Translations under genes and position numbers: made by a program
Source of the DNA: Amblyomma americanum
Lineage: Eukaryota > Arthropoda > Arachnida > Ixodida > Ixodidae
DNA length: 64,000 nt
Assembly (NCBI RefSeq): GCF_052857255.1
Contig: NW_027526729.1
Span: 1 to 64,000, forward strand
Direction of reading: 5' to 3'
The notes under the pieces: model-generated
The model's input: the letters and a program-made list of their open reading frames with translations, nothing else
What the model was told of the DNA's origin: nothing
Database searches by the model: none
Shown: one piece after another, positions 38,439 to 51,200 of the stretch
Layout of the letters: each line of letters begins with the position of its first letter
Numbering within the stretch: the first letter of the stretch is position 1

Positions 38439-40247
38439 TGATACGCGTCAACTCTTTTTTCTCTTATAGCTGCGCGAAAAGCATGTATTCGTGCTTAGTC
38501 CAACGAAACAAGCTGTTTTAGACCAAAACGAGGTAAATCTGAACACATCGGTTTTACAAGTGTCCCTGTGACACGCCTTTAAAGCTTTTTCTCTTATCAC
38601 TGCGCGAAAAGCGTGTATTTCTGCTTAATACAGCGAAACAAGCTGTTTTAGACCGAAACGAGCTAAATTACAACACATCGGTTTTACAATTGTTCCTCTG
38701 ATACGCGTCTAAACTTTTTCTCTTATAACTGCGCGAAAAGCATGTATTCGTGCTTAATACAGCGAAACGAGCTGTTTCAGACCGAAACGAGCTAAATCAC
38801 AACACATCGGTTTTACAAGTGTTCCTCTGATACGCGTCAAAACTTTTTCTCTTATAACTGCGCGAAAAGCATGTATTCGTGCTTAATACAACGAAACAAG
38901 CTGTTTTAGACCAAAACGAGCTAAATCTGAACACATCGGTTTTCCAAGTGTCCATGTGATACGCGTCAAAACTTTTTCCCTTATAACTGCGCGAAAAGCA
39001 TGTATTCGTGCTAAATACAACGAAACAAGCTGTTTTAGACCGAAACGAGCTAAATCTGAACACATCGGTTTTACAAGTGTCCCTGTGACACGCGTCAAAA
39101 CTTTTTCTCTTATAACTGCGCGAAAAGCATGTATTCTTGCTTAATACAACGAAACAAGCTGTTTTAGACCGAAATGAGCTAAATCACAACACATCGGTTT
39201 TACAAGTGTTCCTCTGATACGCGTCAAAACTTTTTCTCTTATAACTGCGCGAAAAGCATGTATTCTTGCTTAATACAGCGAAACAAGCTGTTTTAGACCG
39301 AAACGAGCTAAATCACAACACATCGGTATTACAAGTGTTCCACGTGATACTCGTCAAAACGTTTTCTCTTATAACTGCGCGAAAAGCATGTATTCGTGCT
39401 TAATACAACGAAACAAGCTGTTTTAGACCGAAACGAGCTAAATCTGAACACTTCGGTTTTACAAGTATCCACGTGATACTCGTCAAAACTTTTTCTCTTA
39501 TAACTGCGCGAAAAGCATGTATTCTTGCTTAATACAACGAAACAAGCTGTTTTAGACCGAAACGAGCTAAATCACAACACATCGGTTTTACAAGTGTCTC
39601 TCTGATACGCGTCAAAACTTTTTCTTCTATAACTGCGCGTAAAGCACGTATTCTTGCTTAATACAACGAAACAAGCTGTTTTAGACCAAAACGAGCTAAA
39701 TCTGAACACATCGGTTTTACAAGTATCCACGTGATACTCGTCAAAACTTTCTCTCTTATAACTGCGCGAAAAGCATGTATTCTTGCTTCATACAACGAAA
39801 CAAGCTGTTTTAGACCGAAAGGAGCTAAATCATAACACATCGGTTTTACAAGTGTCTCTCTAATAGGCGTCAAAACTTTTTCTTCTATAACTGCGCGTAA
39901 AGCATGTATTCGTGCCTAATACAACGAAACAAGTTGTTTTAGACCGAAACGAGCTAAATCTGAACACATCGGTTTTACAAGTGTCCCTGTGACACGCGTC
40001 AAAACTTTTTCTCTTATAACTGCGCGAAAAGCATGTATTCTTGCTTAACACAGCGAAACAAGCTGTTTTAGACCGAAACGAGCTAAATCACAACACAAAG
40101 GTTTTACAAGTGTTCCTCTAATACGCGTCAAAACTTTTTCTCTTATAACTGCGCGAAAAGCATGTATTCTTGCTTAATACTACGAAACAAGCTGTTTTAC
40201 ACCGAAACGAGCTAAATCACCACACATCGGTTTTACAAGTATCCACG
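38439..40247 (+). repeat. Partial HOR P (P19-P28) with a 4-monomer insertion
   Basis: Starts with P19 (38439) and P20 (38569), then P21-P26. Four monomers resembling the S24/S1/S2 region follow (gtgtctctctgatac; gaccaaaac with agcacg; cttcatac with aaggagc and cataac; cgtgcctaatac with aagttg), and then P27 (acacaaagg) and P28 (ttttacacc, here with aatcaccac). P23 has the S17-like cgtgctaaatac but the P-like second half. The block is therefore intermediate between P and S and is informative for how S arose. Confidence 0.8.
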
Positions 40248-42944
40248 TGATACTCGTCAAAACTTTTTCTCTTATAACTGCGCGAAAAGCATGTATTCTT
40301 GCTTAATACAACGAAACAAGCTGTTTTAGACCGAAACGAGCTAAATCACAACACATCGGTATTACAAGTGTTCCACGTGATACTCAAAAGTTTTTCTCTT
40401 ATAACTGCGCGAAAAGCATGTATTCGTGCTTAATACAACGAAACAAGCTGTTTTAGACCGAAACGAGCTAAATTTGAACACATCGGTTTTACAAGTATCC
40501 ACGTGATACTCAACTTTTTCTCTTATAACCGCGCGAAAAGCATGTATTCTTGCTTAATACAACGAAACAAGCTGTTTTAGACCGAAACGAGCTAAATCAC
40601 AACACATCGGTTTTACAAGTGTCTCTGATACGCGTCAAAACTTTTTCTTCTATAACTGCGCGTAAAGCATGTATTCGTGCTTAATAAAACGAAACAAGCT
40701 GTTTTAGACCGAAACGAGCTAAATCTGAACACATCGGTTTTACAAGTGTTCCTCTGATACGCGTCAAAACTTTTTCTCTTATAACTGCGCGAAAAGCATG
40801 TACTCTTGCTTAATACAGCGAAACAAGCTGTTTTAGACCGAAACGAGCTAAATCACAACACATCGGTTTTACAAGTGTTCCTCTGATACGCGTCAAAACT
40901 TTTTCTCTTATAACTGCGCGAAAACCATGTATTCTTGCTTATTACAGCGAAACAAGCTGTTTTAGACCGAAACGAGCTAAATCACAACACATCGGTTTTA
41001 CAAGTGTTCCTCTGATACGCGTCAAAACTTTTTCTCTTATAACTGCGCGAAAAGCATGTATTCTTGCTTAATACAGCGAAACAAGCTGTTTTAGACCGAA
41101 ATGAGCTAAATCACAACACATCGGTTTTACAAGTGTTCCTCTGATACGCGTCAAAACTTTTTCTCTTATAACGGCGCGAAAAGCATGTATTCTTGCTTAA
41201 TACAGCGAAACAAGCTGTTTTAGACCGAAACGAGCTAAATCACAACACATCGGTATTACAAGTGTTCCACGTGATACTCGTCAAAACTTTTTCTCTTTTA
41301 ACTGCGCGAAAAGCGTGTATTCCTGCTTAATACAACGAAACAAGCTGTTTTAGACCGAAACGAGCTAAATCTGAACACATCGGTTTTACAAGTATCCACG
41401 TGATACTCGTCAAAACTTTTTCTCTTATAACTGCGCGAAAAGCATGTATTCTTGCTTAATACAACGAAACAAGGTGTTTTAGACCGAAACGAGCTAAATC
41501 ACAACACATCGGTTTTACAAGTGTTCCTCTGATACGCGTCAAAGCTTTTTCTCTTATAACTGCGCGAAAAGCATGTATTCTTGCTTAATACAGCGAAACA
41601 ACCTGTTTTAGACCGAAACGAGCTAAATCACAACACATCGGTTTTACAAGTGTTCCTTTGATACGCGTCAAAACTTTTTCTCTTATAACTGCGCCAAAAG
41701 CATGTATTCTTGCTTAATACAGCGAAACAAGCTGTTTTAGACCGAAATGAGCTAAATCACAACACATCGGTTTTACAAGTGTTCCTCTGATACGCGTCAA
41801 AACTTTTTCTCTTATAACGGCGCGAAAAGCATGTATTCTTCCTTAATACAGCGAAACAAGCTGTTTTAGACCGAAACGTGCTAAATCACAACACATCGGT
41901 ATTACAAGTGTTCCACGTGATACTCGTCAAAACTTTTTCTCTTTTAACTGCGCGAAAAGCATGTATTCGTGCTTAATACAACGAAACAAGCTGTTTTAGA
42001 CCGAAACGAGCTAAATCTGAACACATCGGTTTTACAAGTATCCACGTGATACTCGTCAAAACTTTTTCTCTTATAACTGCGCGAAAAGCATGTATTCTTG
42101 CTTAATACAACGAAACAAGCTGTTTTAGACCGAAACGAGGTTAATCACAACACATCGGTTTTACAAGTGTCTCTCTAATAGGCGTCAAAACTTTTTCTCT
42201 TATAACTGCGCGAAAAGCATGTATTCTTGCTTAATGCAACGAAACAAGCTGTTTTAGACCGAAACGAGCTAAATCTGAACACATCGGTTTTACAAGTATC
42301 CACGTGATACTCGTCAAAACTTTTTCTCTTATAACTGCGCGAAAAGCATGTATTCTTGCTTAATACAGCGAAACAAGCTGTTTTAGACCGAAATGAGCTA
42401 AATCACAACACATCGGTTTTACAAGTGTTCCTCTGATACGCGTCAAAACTTTTTCTTTTATAACTGCGCGAAAAGCATGTATTCTTGCTTAATACAGCGA
42501 ATCAAGTTGTTTTAGACCGAAACGAGCTAAATCACAACACATCGGTATATCAAGTGTTCCACGTGATACTCGTCAAAACTTTTTCTCTTATAACTGCGCG
42601 AAAAGCATGTATTCTTGCTTAATACAGCGAAACAAGCTGTTTTAGACCGAAACGAGCTAAATCACAACACATCGGTATTACAAGTGTTCCACGTGATACT
42701 CGTCAAAACTTTTTCTCTTTTAACTGCGCGAAAAGCATGTATTCGTGCTTAATACAACGAAACAAGCTGTTTTTGACCGAAACGAGCTAAATCTGAACAC
42801 ATCGGTTTTACAAGTATCCACGTGATACTCAACTTTTTCTCTTATAACTGCGCGAAAAGCATGTATTCTTGCTTAATACAACGAAACAAGCTGTTTTAGA
42901 CCGAAACGAGCTAAATCACAACACATCGGTTTTACAAGTGTCTC
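40248..42944 (+). repeat. Mosaic block with P4-type anchor at 40626
   Basis: About 21 monomers. The tcttctataac/gcgtaaagc copy at 40626 is followed by alpha copies, aaatgag, aacggcg with ggtattac, a ttttaac beta copy and a gamma copy. About five of these monomers are then repeated once (aaatgag near 41099 and again near 41745, about 645 bp apart). Later copies are gaggttaatc, taatgcaacg, gaatcaagttg with ggtatatc, and tttttgacc. Single-copy changes such as aaaaccatg, ttattacag, caaggtg and aaacgtgc suggest that this part is older or less homogenised. Confidence 0.78.
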
Positions 42945-44614
42945 TGATACGCGTCAAAACTTTTTCTTCTATAACTGCGCGTAAAGCATGTATTCGTGCT
43001 TAATACAACGAAACAAGCTGTTTTAGACCGAAACGAGCTAAATCTGAACACATCGGTTTTACAAGTCTTCCTCTGATACGCGTCAAAACTTTTTCTCTTA
43101 TAACTGCGCGAAAAGCATGTATTCGTGCTTAATACAGCGAAACAAGCTGTTTTAGACCGAAACGAGCTAAATCACAACACATCGGTTTTACAAGTGTTCC
43201 TCTGATACGCGTCAAAACTTTTTCTCCTATAAATGCGCGAAAAGCATGTATTCTTGCTTAATACAGCGAAACAAGCTGTTTTAGACCGAAACGAGCTAAA
43301 TCACAACACATCGGTTTTACAAGTGTTCCTCTGATACGCGTCAAAACTTTTTCTCTTATAACTGCGCGAAAAGCATGTATTCTTGCTTAATACAGCGAAA
43401 CAAGCTGTTTTAGACCGAAATGAGCTAAATCACAACACATCGGTTTTACAAGTGTTCCTCTGATACGCGTCAAAACTTTTTCTCTTATAAGGGCGCGAAA
43501 AATTCTTCCTTAATACAGCGAAACAAGCTGTTTTAGACCGAAACGAGCTAAATCACAACACATCGGTATTACAAGTGTTCCACGTGATACTCGTCAAAAC
43601 TTTTTCTCTTTTAACTGCGCGAAAAGCATGTATTCGTGCTTAATACAACGAAACAAGCTGTTTTAGACCGAAACGAGCTAAATCTGAACACATCGGTTTT
43701 ACAAGTATCCACGTGATACTCGTCAAAACTTTTTCTCTTATAACTGCGCGAAAAGCATGTATTCTTGCTTAATACAACGAAACAAGCTGTTTTAGACCGA
43801 AACGAGGTAAATCACAACACATCGGTTTTACAAGTGTCTCTCTAATACGCGTCAAAACTTTTTCTCTTATAACTGCGCGAAAAGCATGTATTCTTGCTTA
43901 ATACAACGAAACAAGCTGTTTTAGACCGAAACGAGCTAAATCTGAACACATCGGTTTTACAAGTATCCACGTGATTCTCGTCAAAACTTTTTCTCTTATA
44001 ACTGCGCGAAAAGCATGTATTCTTGCTTAATACAGCGAAACAAGCTGTTTTAGACCGAAATGAGCTAAATCCCAACACATCGGTTTTACAAGTGTTCCTC
44101 TGATACGCGTCAAAACTTTTTCTTTTATAACTGCGCGAAAAGCATGTATTCTTGCTTAATACAGCGAATCAAGTTGTTTTAGACCGAAACGAGCTAAATC
44201 ACAACACATCGGTATATCAAGTGTTCCACGCGATACTCGTCAAAACTTTTTCTCTTATAACTGCGCGAAAAGCATGTATTCTTGCTTAATACAGCGAAAC
44301 AAGCTGTTTTAAACCGAAACGAGCTAAATCACAACACATCGGTATTACAAGTGTTCCACGTGATACTCGTCAAAACTTTTTCTCTTATAACTGCGCGAAA
44401 AGCATGTATTCGTGCTTAATACAACGAAACAAGCTGTTTTAGACCGAAACGAGCTAAATCTGAACACATCGGTTTTACAAGTATCCACGTGATACTCGTC
44501 AACTTTTTCTCTTATAACTGCGCGAAAAGCATGTATTCTTGCTTAATACAACGAAACAAGCTGTTTTAGACCGAAGCGAGGTTAATCACAACACATCGGT
44601 TTTACAAGTGTCTC
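42945..44614 (+). repeat. 13-monomer mosaic block (1670 bp)
   Basis: Bounded by P4-type anchors at 42945 and 44615. It includes a ctcctataaatgcg copy, an aaatgag copy, a 124-bp copy with a 6-bp deletion (43461-43584), a ttttaac beta copy, gaggtaaatc, a gtgattctcg junction, aatcccaac, the gaatcaagttg/ggtatatc copy, a P1-like tttaaaccg copy and gaagcgaggttaatc. The order parallels the block from 40626 with monomers removed. Confidence 0.77.
43461..43584 (+). repeat. Monomer with a 6-bp deletion (124 bp)
   Basis: Reads aagggcgcgaaaaattcttcc where other copies have gcgcgaaaagcatgtattcttgc. The gcatgt hexamer within the otherwise well-kept gcgcgaaaagcatgtatt block is lost. It is the only copy I noticed without this hexamer. 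Its class is alpha with ggtattac, whose normal length is 130 bp. Confidence 0.8.
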
Positions 44615-46288
44615 TGATACGCGTCAAAACTTTTTCTTCTATAACTGCGCGTAAAGCATGTATTCGTGCTTAATACAACGAAACAAGCTGTTTTAGACCG
44701 AAACGAGCTAAATCTGAACACATCGGTTTTACAAGTGTTCCTCTGATACGCGTCAAAACTTTTTCTCTTATAACTGCGCGAAAAGCATGTATTCTTGCTT
44801 AATACAGCGAAACAACCTGTTTTAGACCGAAACGAGCTAAATCACAACACATCGGTATTACAAGTGTTCCACGTGATACTCGTCAAAACTTTTTCTCTTA
44901 TAACTGCGCGAAAAGCATGTATTCGTGCTTAATGCAACAAAACAAGCTGTTTTAGACCGAAACGAGCTAAATCTGAACACATCGGTTTTACAAGTATCCA
45001 CGTGATACTCGTCAACTTTTTCTCTTATAACTGCGCGAAAAGAATGTATTCTTGCTTAATACAGCGAAACAAGCTGTTTTAGACCGAAACGAGCTAAATC
45101 ACAACACATCGGTTTTACAAGTGTTCCTCTGATACGCGTCAAAACTTTTTCTCTTATAACTGCGCGAAAAGCATGTATTCTTGCTTAATACAACGAAACA
45201 AGCTGTTTTAGACCGAAACGAGCTAAATCACAACACATCGGTTTTACAAGTGTCTCTCTAATACGCGTCAAAACGTTTTCTCTGATAACTGCGCGAAAAG
45301 CATGTATTCTTGCTTAATACAACGAAACAAGCTGTTTTAGACCGAAACGAGCTAAATCTGAACACATCGGTTTTACAAGTGTTCCTCTGATACGCGTCAA
45401 ATTTTTTTCTCTTATAACTGCGCGAAAAGCATGTATTCTTGCTTAATACAGCGAAACAAGCTGTTTTAGACCGAAACGAGCTAAATCACAACACATCGGT
45501 TTTACAAGTGTTCCTCTGATACGCGTCAAAACTTTTTCTCTTATAACTGCGCGAAAAGCATGTATTCTTGCTTAATACAGCGAAACAAGCTGTTTTAAAC
45601 CGAAACGAGCTAAATCACAACACATCGGTATTACAAGTGCTCCACGTGATACTCGTCAAAACTTTTTCTCTTATAACTGCGCGAAAAGCATGTATTCGTG
45701 CTTAATACAACGAAACAAGTTGTTTTAGACCGAAACGAGCTAAATCTGAACACATCGGTTTTACAAGTGTCCCTGTGACACGCGTCAAAACTTTTTCTCT
45801 TATAACTGCGCGAAAAGCATGTATTCTTGCTTAATACAGCGAAACAAGCTGTTTTAGACCGAAACGAGCTAAATCACAACACAAAGGTTTTACAAGTGTT
45901 CCTCTAATACGCGTCTAAACTTTTTCTCTTATAACTGCGCGAAAAGCATGTATTCGTGCTTAATACAACGAAACAAGCTGTTTCAGACCGAAACGAGCTA
46001 AATCTGAACACATCGGTTTTACAAGTGTTCCACGTGATACTCGTCAAAACTTTTTCTCTTATAACTGCGCGAAAAGCATGTATTCGTGCTTAATACAACG
46101 AAACAAGCTGTTTTAGACCGAAACGAGCTAAATCTGAACACATCGGTTTTACAAGTATCCACGTGATACTCGTCAACTTTTTCTCTTATAACTGCGCGAA
46201 AAGCATGTATTCTTGCTTAATACAACGAAACAAGCTGTTTTAGACCGAAACGAGCTAAATCACAACACATCGGTTTTACAAGTGTCTC
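44615..46288 (+). repeat. 13-monomer mosaic block (1674 bp)
   Basis: Between anchors at 44615 and 46289. Although equal in monomer count to the preceding block, its content differs: taatgcaacaaaac, agaatg, ctctgataac with aaaacg, the caaattttttt copy, P1-like tttaaaccg with gtgctccacg, aagttg with gtgtccctg, acacaaagg, and a P29-like cgtctaaac/tttcagacc copy whose tail is gttccacg. Equal length with different content shows that spacing of the anchors alone is not proof of a common HOR. Confidence 0.77.
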
Positions 46289-48224
46289 TGATACGCGTCA
46301 AAACTTTTTCTTCTATAACTGCGCGTAAAGCATGTATTCGTGCTTAATACAACGAAACAAGCTGTTTTAGACCGAAACGAGCTAAATCTGAACACATCGG
46401 TTTTACAAGTGTTCCTCTGATACGCGTCAAAACTTTTTCTCTTATAACTGCGCGAAAAGCATGTATTCTTGCTTAATACAGCGAAACAAGCTGTTTTAGA
46501 CCGAAACGAGCTAAATCACAACACAGCGGTTTTACAAGTGTTCCTCTGATACGCGTCAAAACTTTTTCTCTTATAAATGCGCGAAAAGCATGTATTCTTG
46601 CTTAATACAGCGAAACAAGCTGTTTTAGACCGAAACGAGCTAAATCACAACACATCCGTTTTACAAGTGTTCCTCTGATACGCGTCAAAACTTTTTCTCT
46701 TATAACTGCGCGAAAAGCATGTATTCTTGCTTAATACAGCGAAACAAGCTGTTTTAGACCGAAATGAGCTAAATCACAACACCGGTTTTACAAGTGTTCC
46801 TCTGATACGCGTCAAAACTTTTTCTCTTATAACGGCGCGAAAAGCATGTATTCTTCATTAATACAGCGAAACAAGCTGTTTTAGACCGAAACGAGCTAAA
46901 TCACAACACATCGGTATTACAAGTGTTCCACGTGATACTCGTCAAAACTTTTTCTCTTTTAACTGCGCGAAAAGCATGTATTCGTGCTTAATACAACGAA
47001 ACAAGCTGTTTTAGACCGAAACGAGCTAAATCTGAACACATTGGTTTTACAAGTATCCACGTGATACTCGTCAAAACTTTTTCTCTTATAACTGCGCGAA
47101 AAGCATGTATTCTTGCTTAATACTACGAAACAAGCTGTTTTAGACCGAAACGAGCTAAATCACAACACATCGGTTTTACAAGTGTCTCTCTAATACGCGT
47201 CAAAACTTTTTCTCTTATAACTGCGCGAAAAGCATGTATTCTTGCTTAATACAACGAAACAAGCTGTTTTAGACCGAAACGAGCTAAATCTGAACACATC
47301 GGTTTTACAAGTATCCACGTGATACCCGTCAAAACTTTTTCTCTTATAACTGCGCGAAAAGCATGTATTCTTGCTTAATGCAGCGAAACAAGTTGTTTTA
47401 GACCGAAATGAGCTAAATCACAACACATCGGTTTTACAAGTGTTCCTCTGATACGCGTCAAAACTTTTTCTTTTATAACTGCGCGAAAAGCATGTATTCT
47501 TGCTTAATACAGCGAATCAAGTTGTTTTAGACCGAAACGAGCTAAATCACAACACATCGGTATATCAAGTGTTCCACGTGATACTCGTCAAAACTTTTTC
47601 TCTTATAACTGCGCGAAAAGCATGTATTCTTGCTTAATACAGCGAAACAAGCTGTTTTAGACCGAAACGAGCTAAATCACAACACATCGGTATTACAAGT
47701 GTTCCACGTGATACTCGTCAAAACTTTTTCTTTTTTAACTGCGCGAAAAGCATGTATTCGTGCTTAATACAACGAAACAAGCTGTTTTTGACCGAAACGA
47801 GCTAAATCTGAACACATCGGTTTTACAAGTATCCACTTGATACTCGTCAAAACTTTTTCTCTTATAACTGCGCGAAAAGCATGTATTCTTGCTTAATACA
47901 ACGAAACAAGCTGTTTTAGACCGAAACGAGCTAAATCACAACACATCGGTTTTACAAGTGTCTCTCTAATACGCGTCAAAACTTTTTCTCTTATAACTGC
48001 GCGAAAAGCATGTATTCTTGCTTAATACAACGAAACAAGCTGTTTTAGACCGAAACGAGCTAAATCTGAACACATCGGTTTTACAAGTGTTCCTCTGATA
48101 CGCGTCAAATTTTTTTCTCTTATAACTGCGCGAAAAGCATGTATTCTTGCTTAATACAGCGAAACAAGCTGTTTTAGACCGAAACGAGCTAAATCACAAC
48201 ACATCGGTTTTACAAGTGTTCCTC
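46289..48224 (+). repeat. 15-monomer block preceding the R units
   Basis: Starts with the P4-type anchor at 46289 and runs through acagcgg, ataaatgcg with atccg, an aaatgag copy with a 3-4 bp deletion (acaacaccgg near 46780), aacggcg with cttcattaatac, acattgg, tactacg, a gtgatacccg junction, taatgcagcg, gaatcaagttg/ggtatatc (47559), tttttgacc, the ccacttg junction and caaattttttt. The order is close to that after 49511 in R copy 1 (ggtatatc at 50912), so this is probably the left remnant of a further R unit. Confidence 0.8.
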
Positions 48225-51200
48225 TGATACGCGTCAAAACTTTTTCTCTTATAACTGCGCGAAAAGCATGTATTCTTGCTTAATACAGCGAAACAAGCTG
48301 TTTTAGACCGAAACGAGCTAAATCACAACACATCGGTATTACAAGTGTTCAACGTGATACTCGTCAAAACGTTTTCTCTTATAACTGCGCGAAAAGCATG
48401 TATTCGTGCTTAATACAACGAAACAAGCTGTTTTAGACCGAAACGAGCTAAATCTGAACACTTCGGTTTTACAAGTATCCACGTGATACGTCAAAACTTT
48501 TTCTCTTATAACTGCGCGAAAAGCATGTATTCTTGCTTAATACAACGAAACAAGCTGTTTTTGACCGAAACGAGCTAAATCACAACACATCGGTTTTACA
48601 AGTGTCTCTCTGATACGCGTCAAAACGTTTTCTTCTATAACTGCGCGTAAAGCATGTATTCTTGCTTAATACAACGAAACAAGCTGTTTTAGACCAAAAC
48701 GAGCTAAATCTGAACACATCGGTTTTACAAGTATCCACGTGATACTCGTCGAAACTTTCTCTCTTATAACTGCGCGAAAAGCATGTATTCTTGCCTAATA
48801 CAACGAAACAAGCTGTTTTAGACCGAAACGAGCTAAATCATAACACATCGGTTTTACAAGTGTCTCTCTAATAGGCGTCAAAACTTTTTCTTCTATAACT
48901 GCGCGTAAAGCAAGTATTCGTGCTTAATACAACGAAACAAGTTGTTTTAGACCGAAACGAGCTAAATCTGAACACATCGGTTTTACAAGTGTCCCTGTGA
49001 CACGCGTCAAAACTTTTTCTCTTATAACTGCGCGAAAAGCATGTATTCTTGCTTAATACAGCGAAACAAGCTGTTTTAGACCGAAACGAGCTAAATCACA
49101 ACACAAAGGTTTTACAAGTGTTCCTCTAATACGCGTCAAAACTTTTTCTCTTATAACTGCGCGAAAAGCATGTATTCTTGCTTAATACAGCGAGACAAGC
49201 TGTTTTAAACCGAAACGAGCTAAATCACAACACATCGGTATTACAAGTGTTCCACGTGATACTCGTCAAAACTTTTTCTCTTATAACTGCGCGAAAAGCA
49301 TGTATTCGTGCTTAATACAACGAAACAAGCTGTTTTAGACAGAAACGAGCTAAATCTGAACACATCGGTTTTACAAGCATCCACGTGATACTCGTCAACT
49401 TTTTCTCTTATAACTGCGCGAAAAGCATGTATTCTTGCTTAATACAACGAAACAAGCTGTTTTAGACCGAAACGAGCTAAATCACAACACATCGGTTTTA
49501 CAAGTGTCTCTGATACGCGTCAAAACTTTTTCATCTATAACTGCGCGTAAAGCATGTATTCGTGCTTAATACAACGAAACAAGCTGTTTTAGACCGAAAC
49601 GAGCTAAATCTGAACACATCGGTTTTACAAGTGTTCCTCTGATACGCGTCAAAACTTTTTCTCTTATAACTGCGCGAAAAGCATGTATTCTTGCTTAATA
49701 CAGCGAAACAAGCTGTTTTAGACCGAAACGAGCTAAATCACAAAACATCGGTTTTACAAGTGTTCCTCTGATACGCGTCAAAACTTTTTCTCTTATAACT
49801 GCGCGAAAAGCATGTATTCTTGCTTAATACAGCGAAACAAGCTGTTTTAGACCGAAACGAGCTAAATCACAACACATCGGTTTTACAAGTGTTCCTCTGA
49901 TACGCGTCAAAACGTTTTCTCTTATAACTGCGCGAAAAGCATGTATTCTTGCTTAATACAGCGAAACAAGCTGTTTTAGACCGAAACGAGCTAAATCACA
50001 ACACATCGGTATTACAAGTGTTCCACGTGATACTCGTCAAAACTTTTTCTCTTTTAACTGCGCGAAAAGCATGTATTCGTGCTTAATACAACGAAACAAG
50101 TTGTTTTAGACCGAAACGAGCTAAATCTGAACACATCGGTTTTACAAGTATCCACGTGATACTCGTCAAAACTTTTTCTCTTATAACTGCGCGAAAAGCA
50201 TGTATTCTTGCTTAATACAACGAAACAAGCTGTTTTAGACCGAAACGAGCTAAATCACAACACATCGGTTTTACAAGTGTCTCTCTAATACGCGTCAAAA
50301 CTTTTTCTCTTATAACTGCGCGAAAAGCATGTATTCTTGCTTAATACAACGAAACAAGCTGTTTTAGACCGAAACGAGCTAAATCTGAACACATCGGTTT
50401 TACAAGTATTCACGTGATACTCGTCAAAACTTTTTCTCTTTTAACTGCGCGAAAAGCATGTATTCGTGCTTAATACAACGAAACAAGCTGTTTTAGACCG
50501 AAACGAGCTAAATCTGAACACATTGGTTTTACAAGTATCCACGTGATACTCGTCAAAACTTTTTCTCTTATAACTGCGCGAAAAGCATGTATTCTTGCTT
50601 AATACAACGAAACAAGCTGTTTTAGACCGAAACGAGCTAAATCTGAACACATCGGTTTTACAAGTATCCACGTGATACCCGTCAAAACTTTTTCTCTTAT
50701 AACTGCGCGAAAAGCATGTATTCTTGCTTAATACAGCGAAACAAGCTGTTTTAGACCGAAATGAGCTAAATCACAACACATCGGTTTTACAAGTGTTCCT
50801 CTGATACGCGTCAAAACTTTTTCTTTTATAACTGCGCGAAAAGCATGTATTCTTGCTTAATACAGCGAATCAAGTTGTTTTAGACCGAAACGAGCTAAAT
50901 CACAACACATCGGTATATCAAGTGTTCCACGTGATACTCGTCAAAACTTTTTCTCTTATAACTGCGCGAAAAGCATGTATTCTTGCTTAATACAGCGAAA
51001 CAAGCTGTTTTAGACCGAAACGAGCTAAATCACAACACATCGGTATTACAAGTGTTCCACGTGATACTCGTCAAAACTTTTTCTCTTTTAACTGCGCGAA
51101 AAGCATGTATTCGTGCTTAATACAACGAAACAAGCTGTTTTTGACCGAAACGAGCTAAATCTGAACACATCGGTTTTACAAGTATCCACTTGATACTCGT

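Noticed and set aside
44615..46288. Simple 13-monomer HOR formed with 42945-44614
   Set aside because: The two blocks have the same number of monomers and similar ends, but the monomer types inside differ after the first few, so equal spacing here is coincidental or reflects later replacement.
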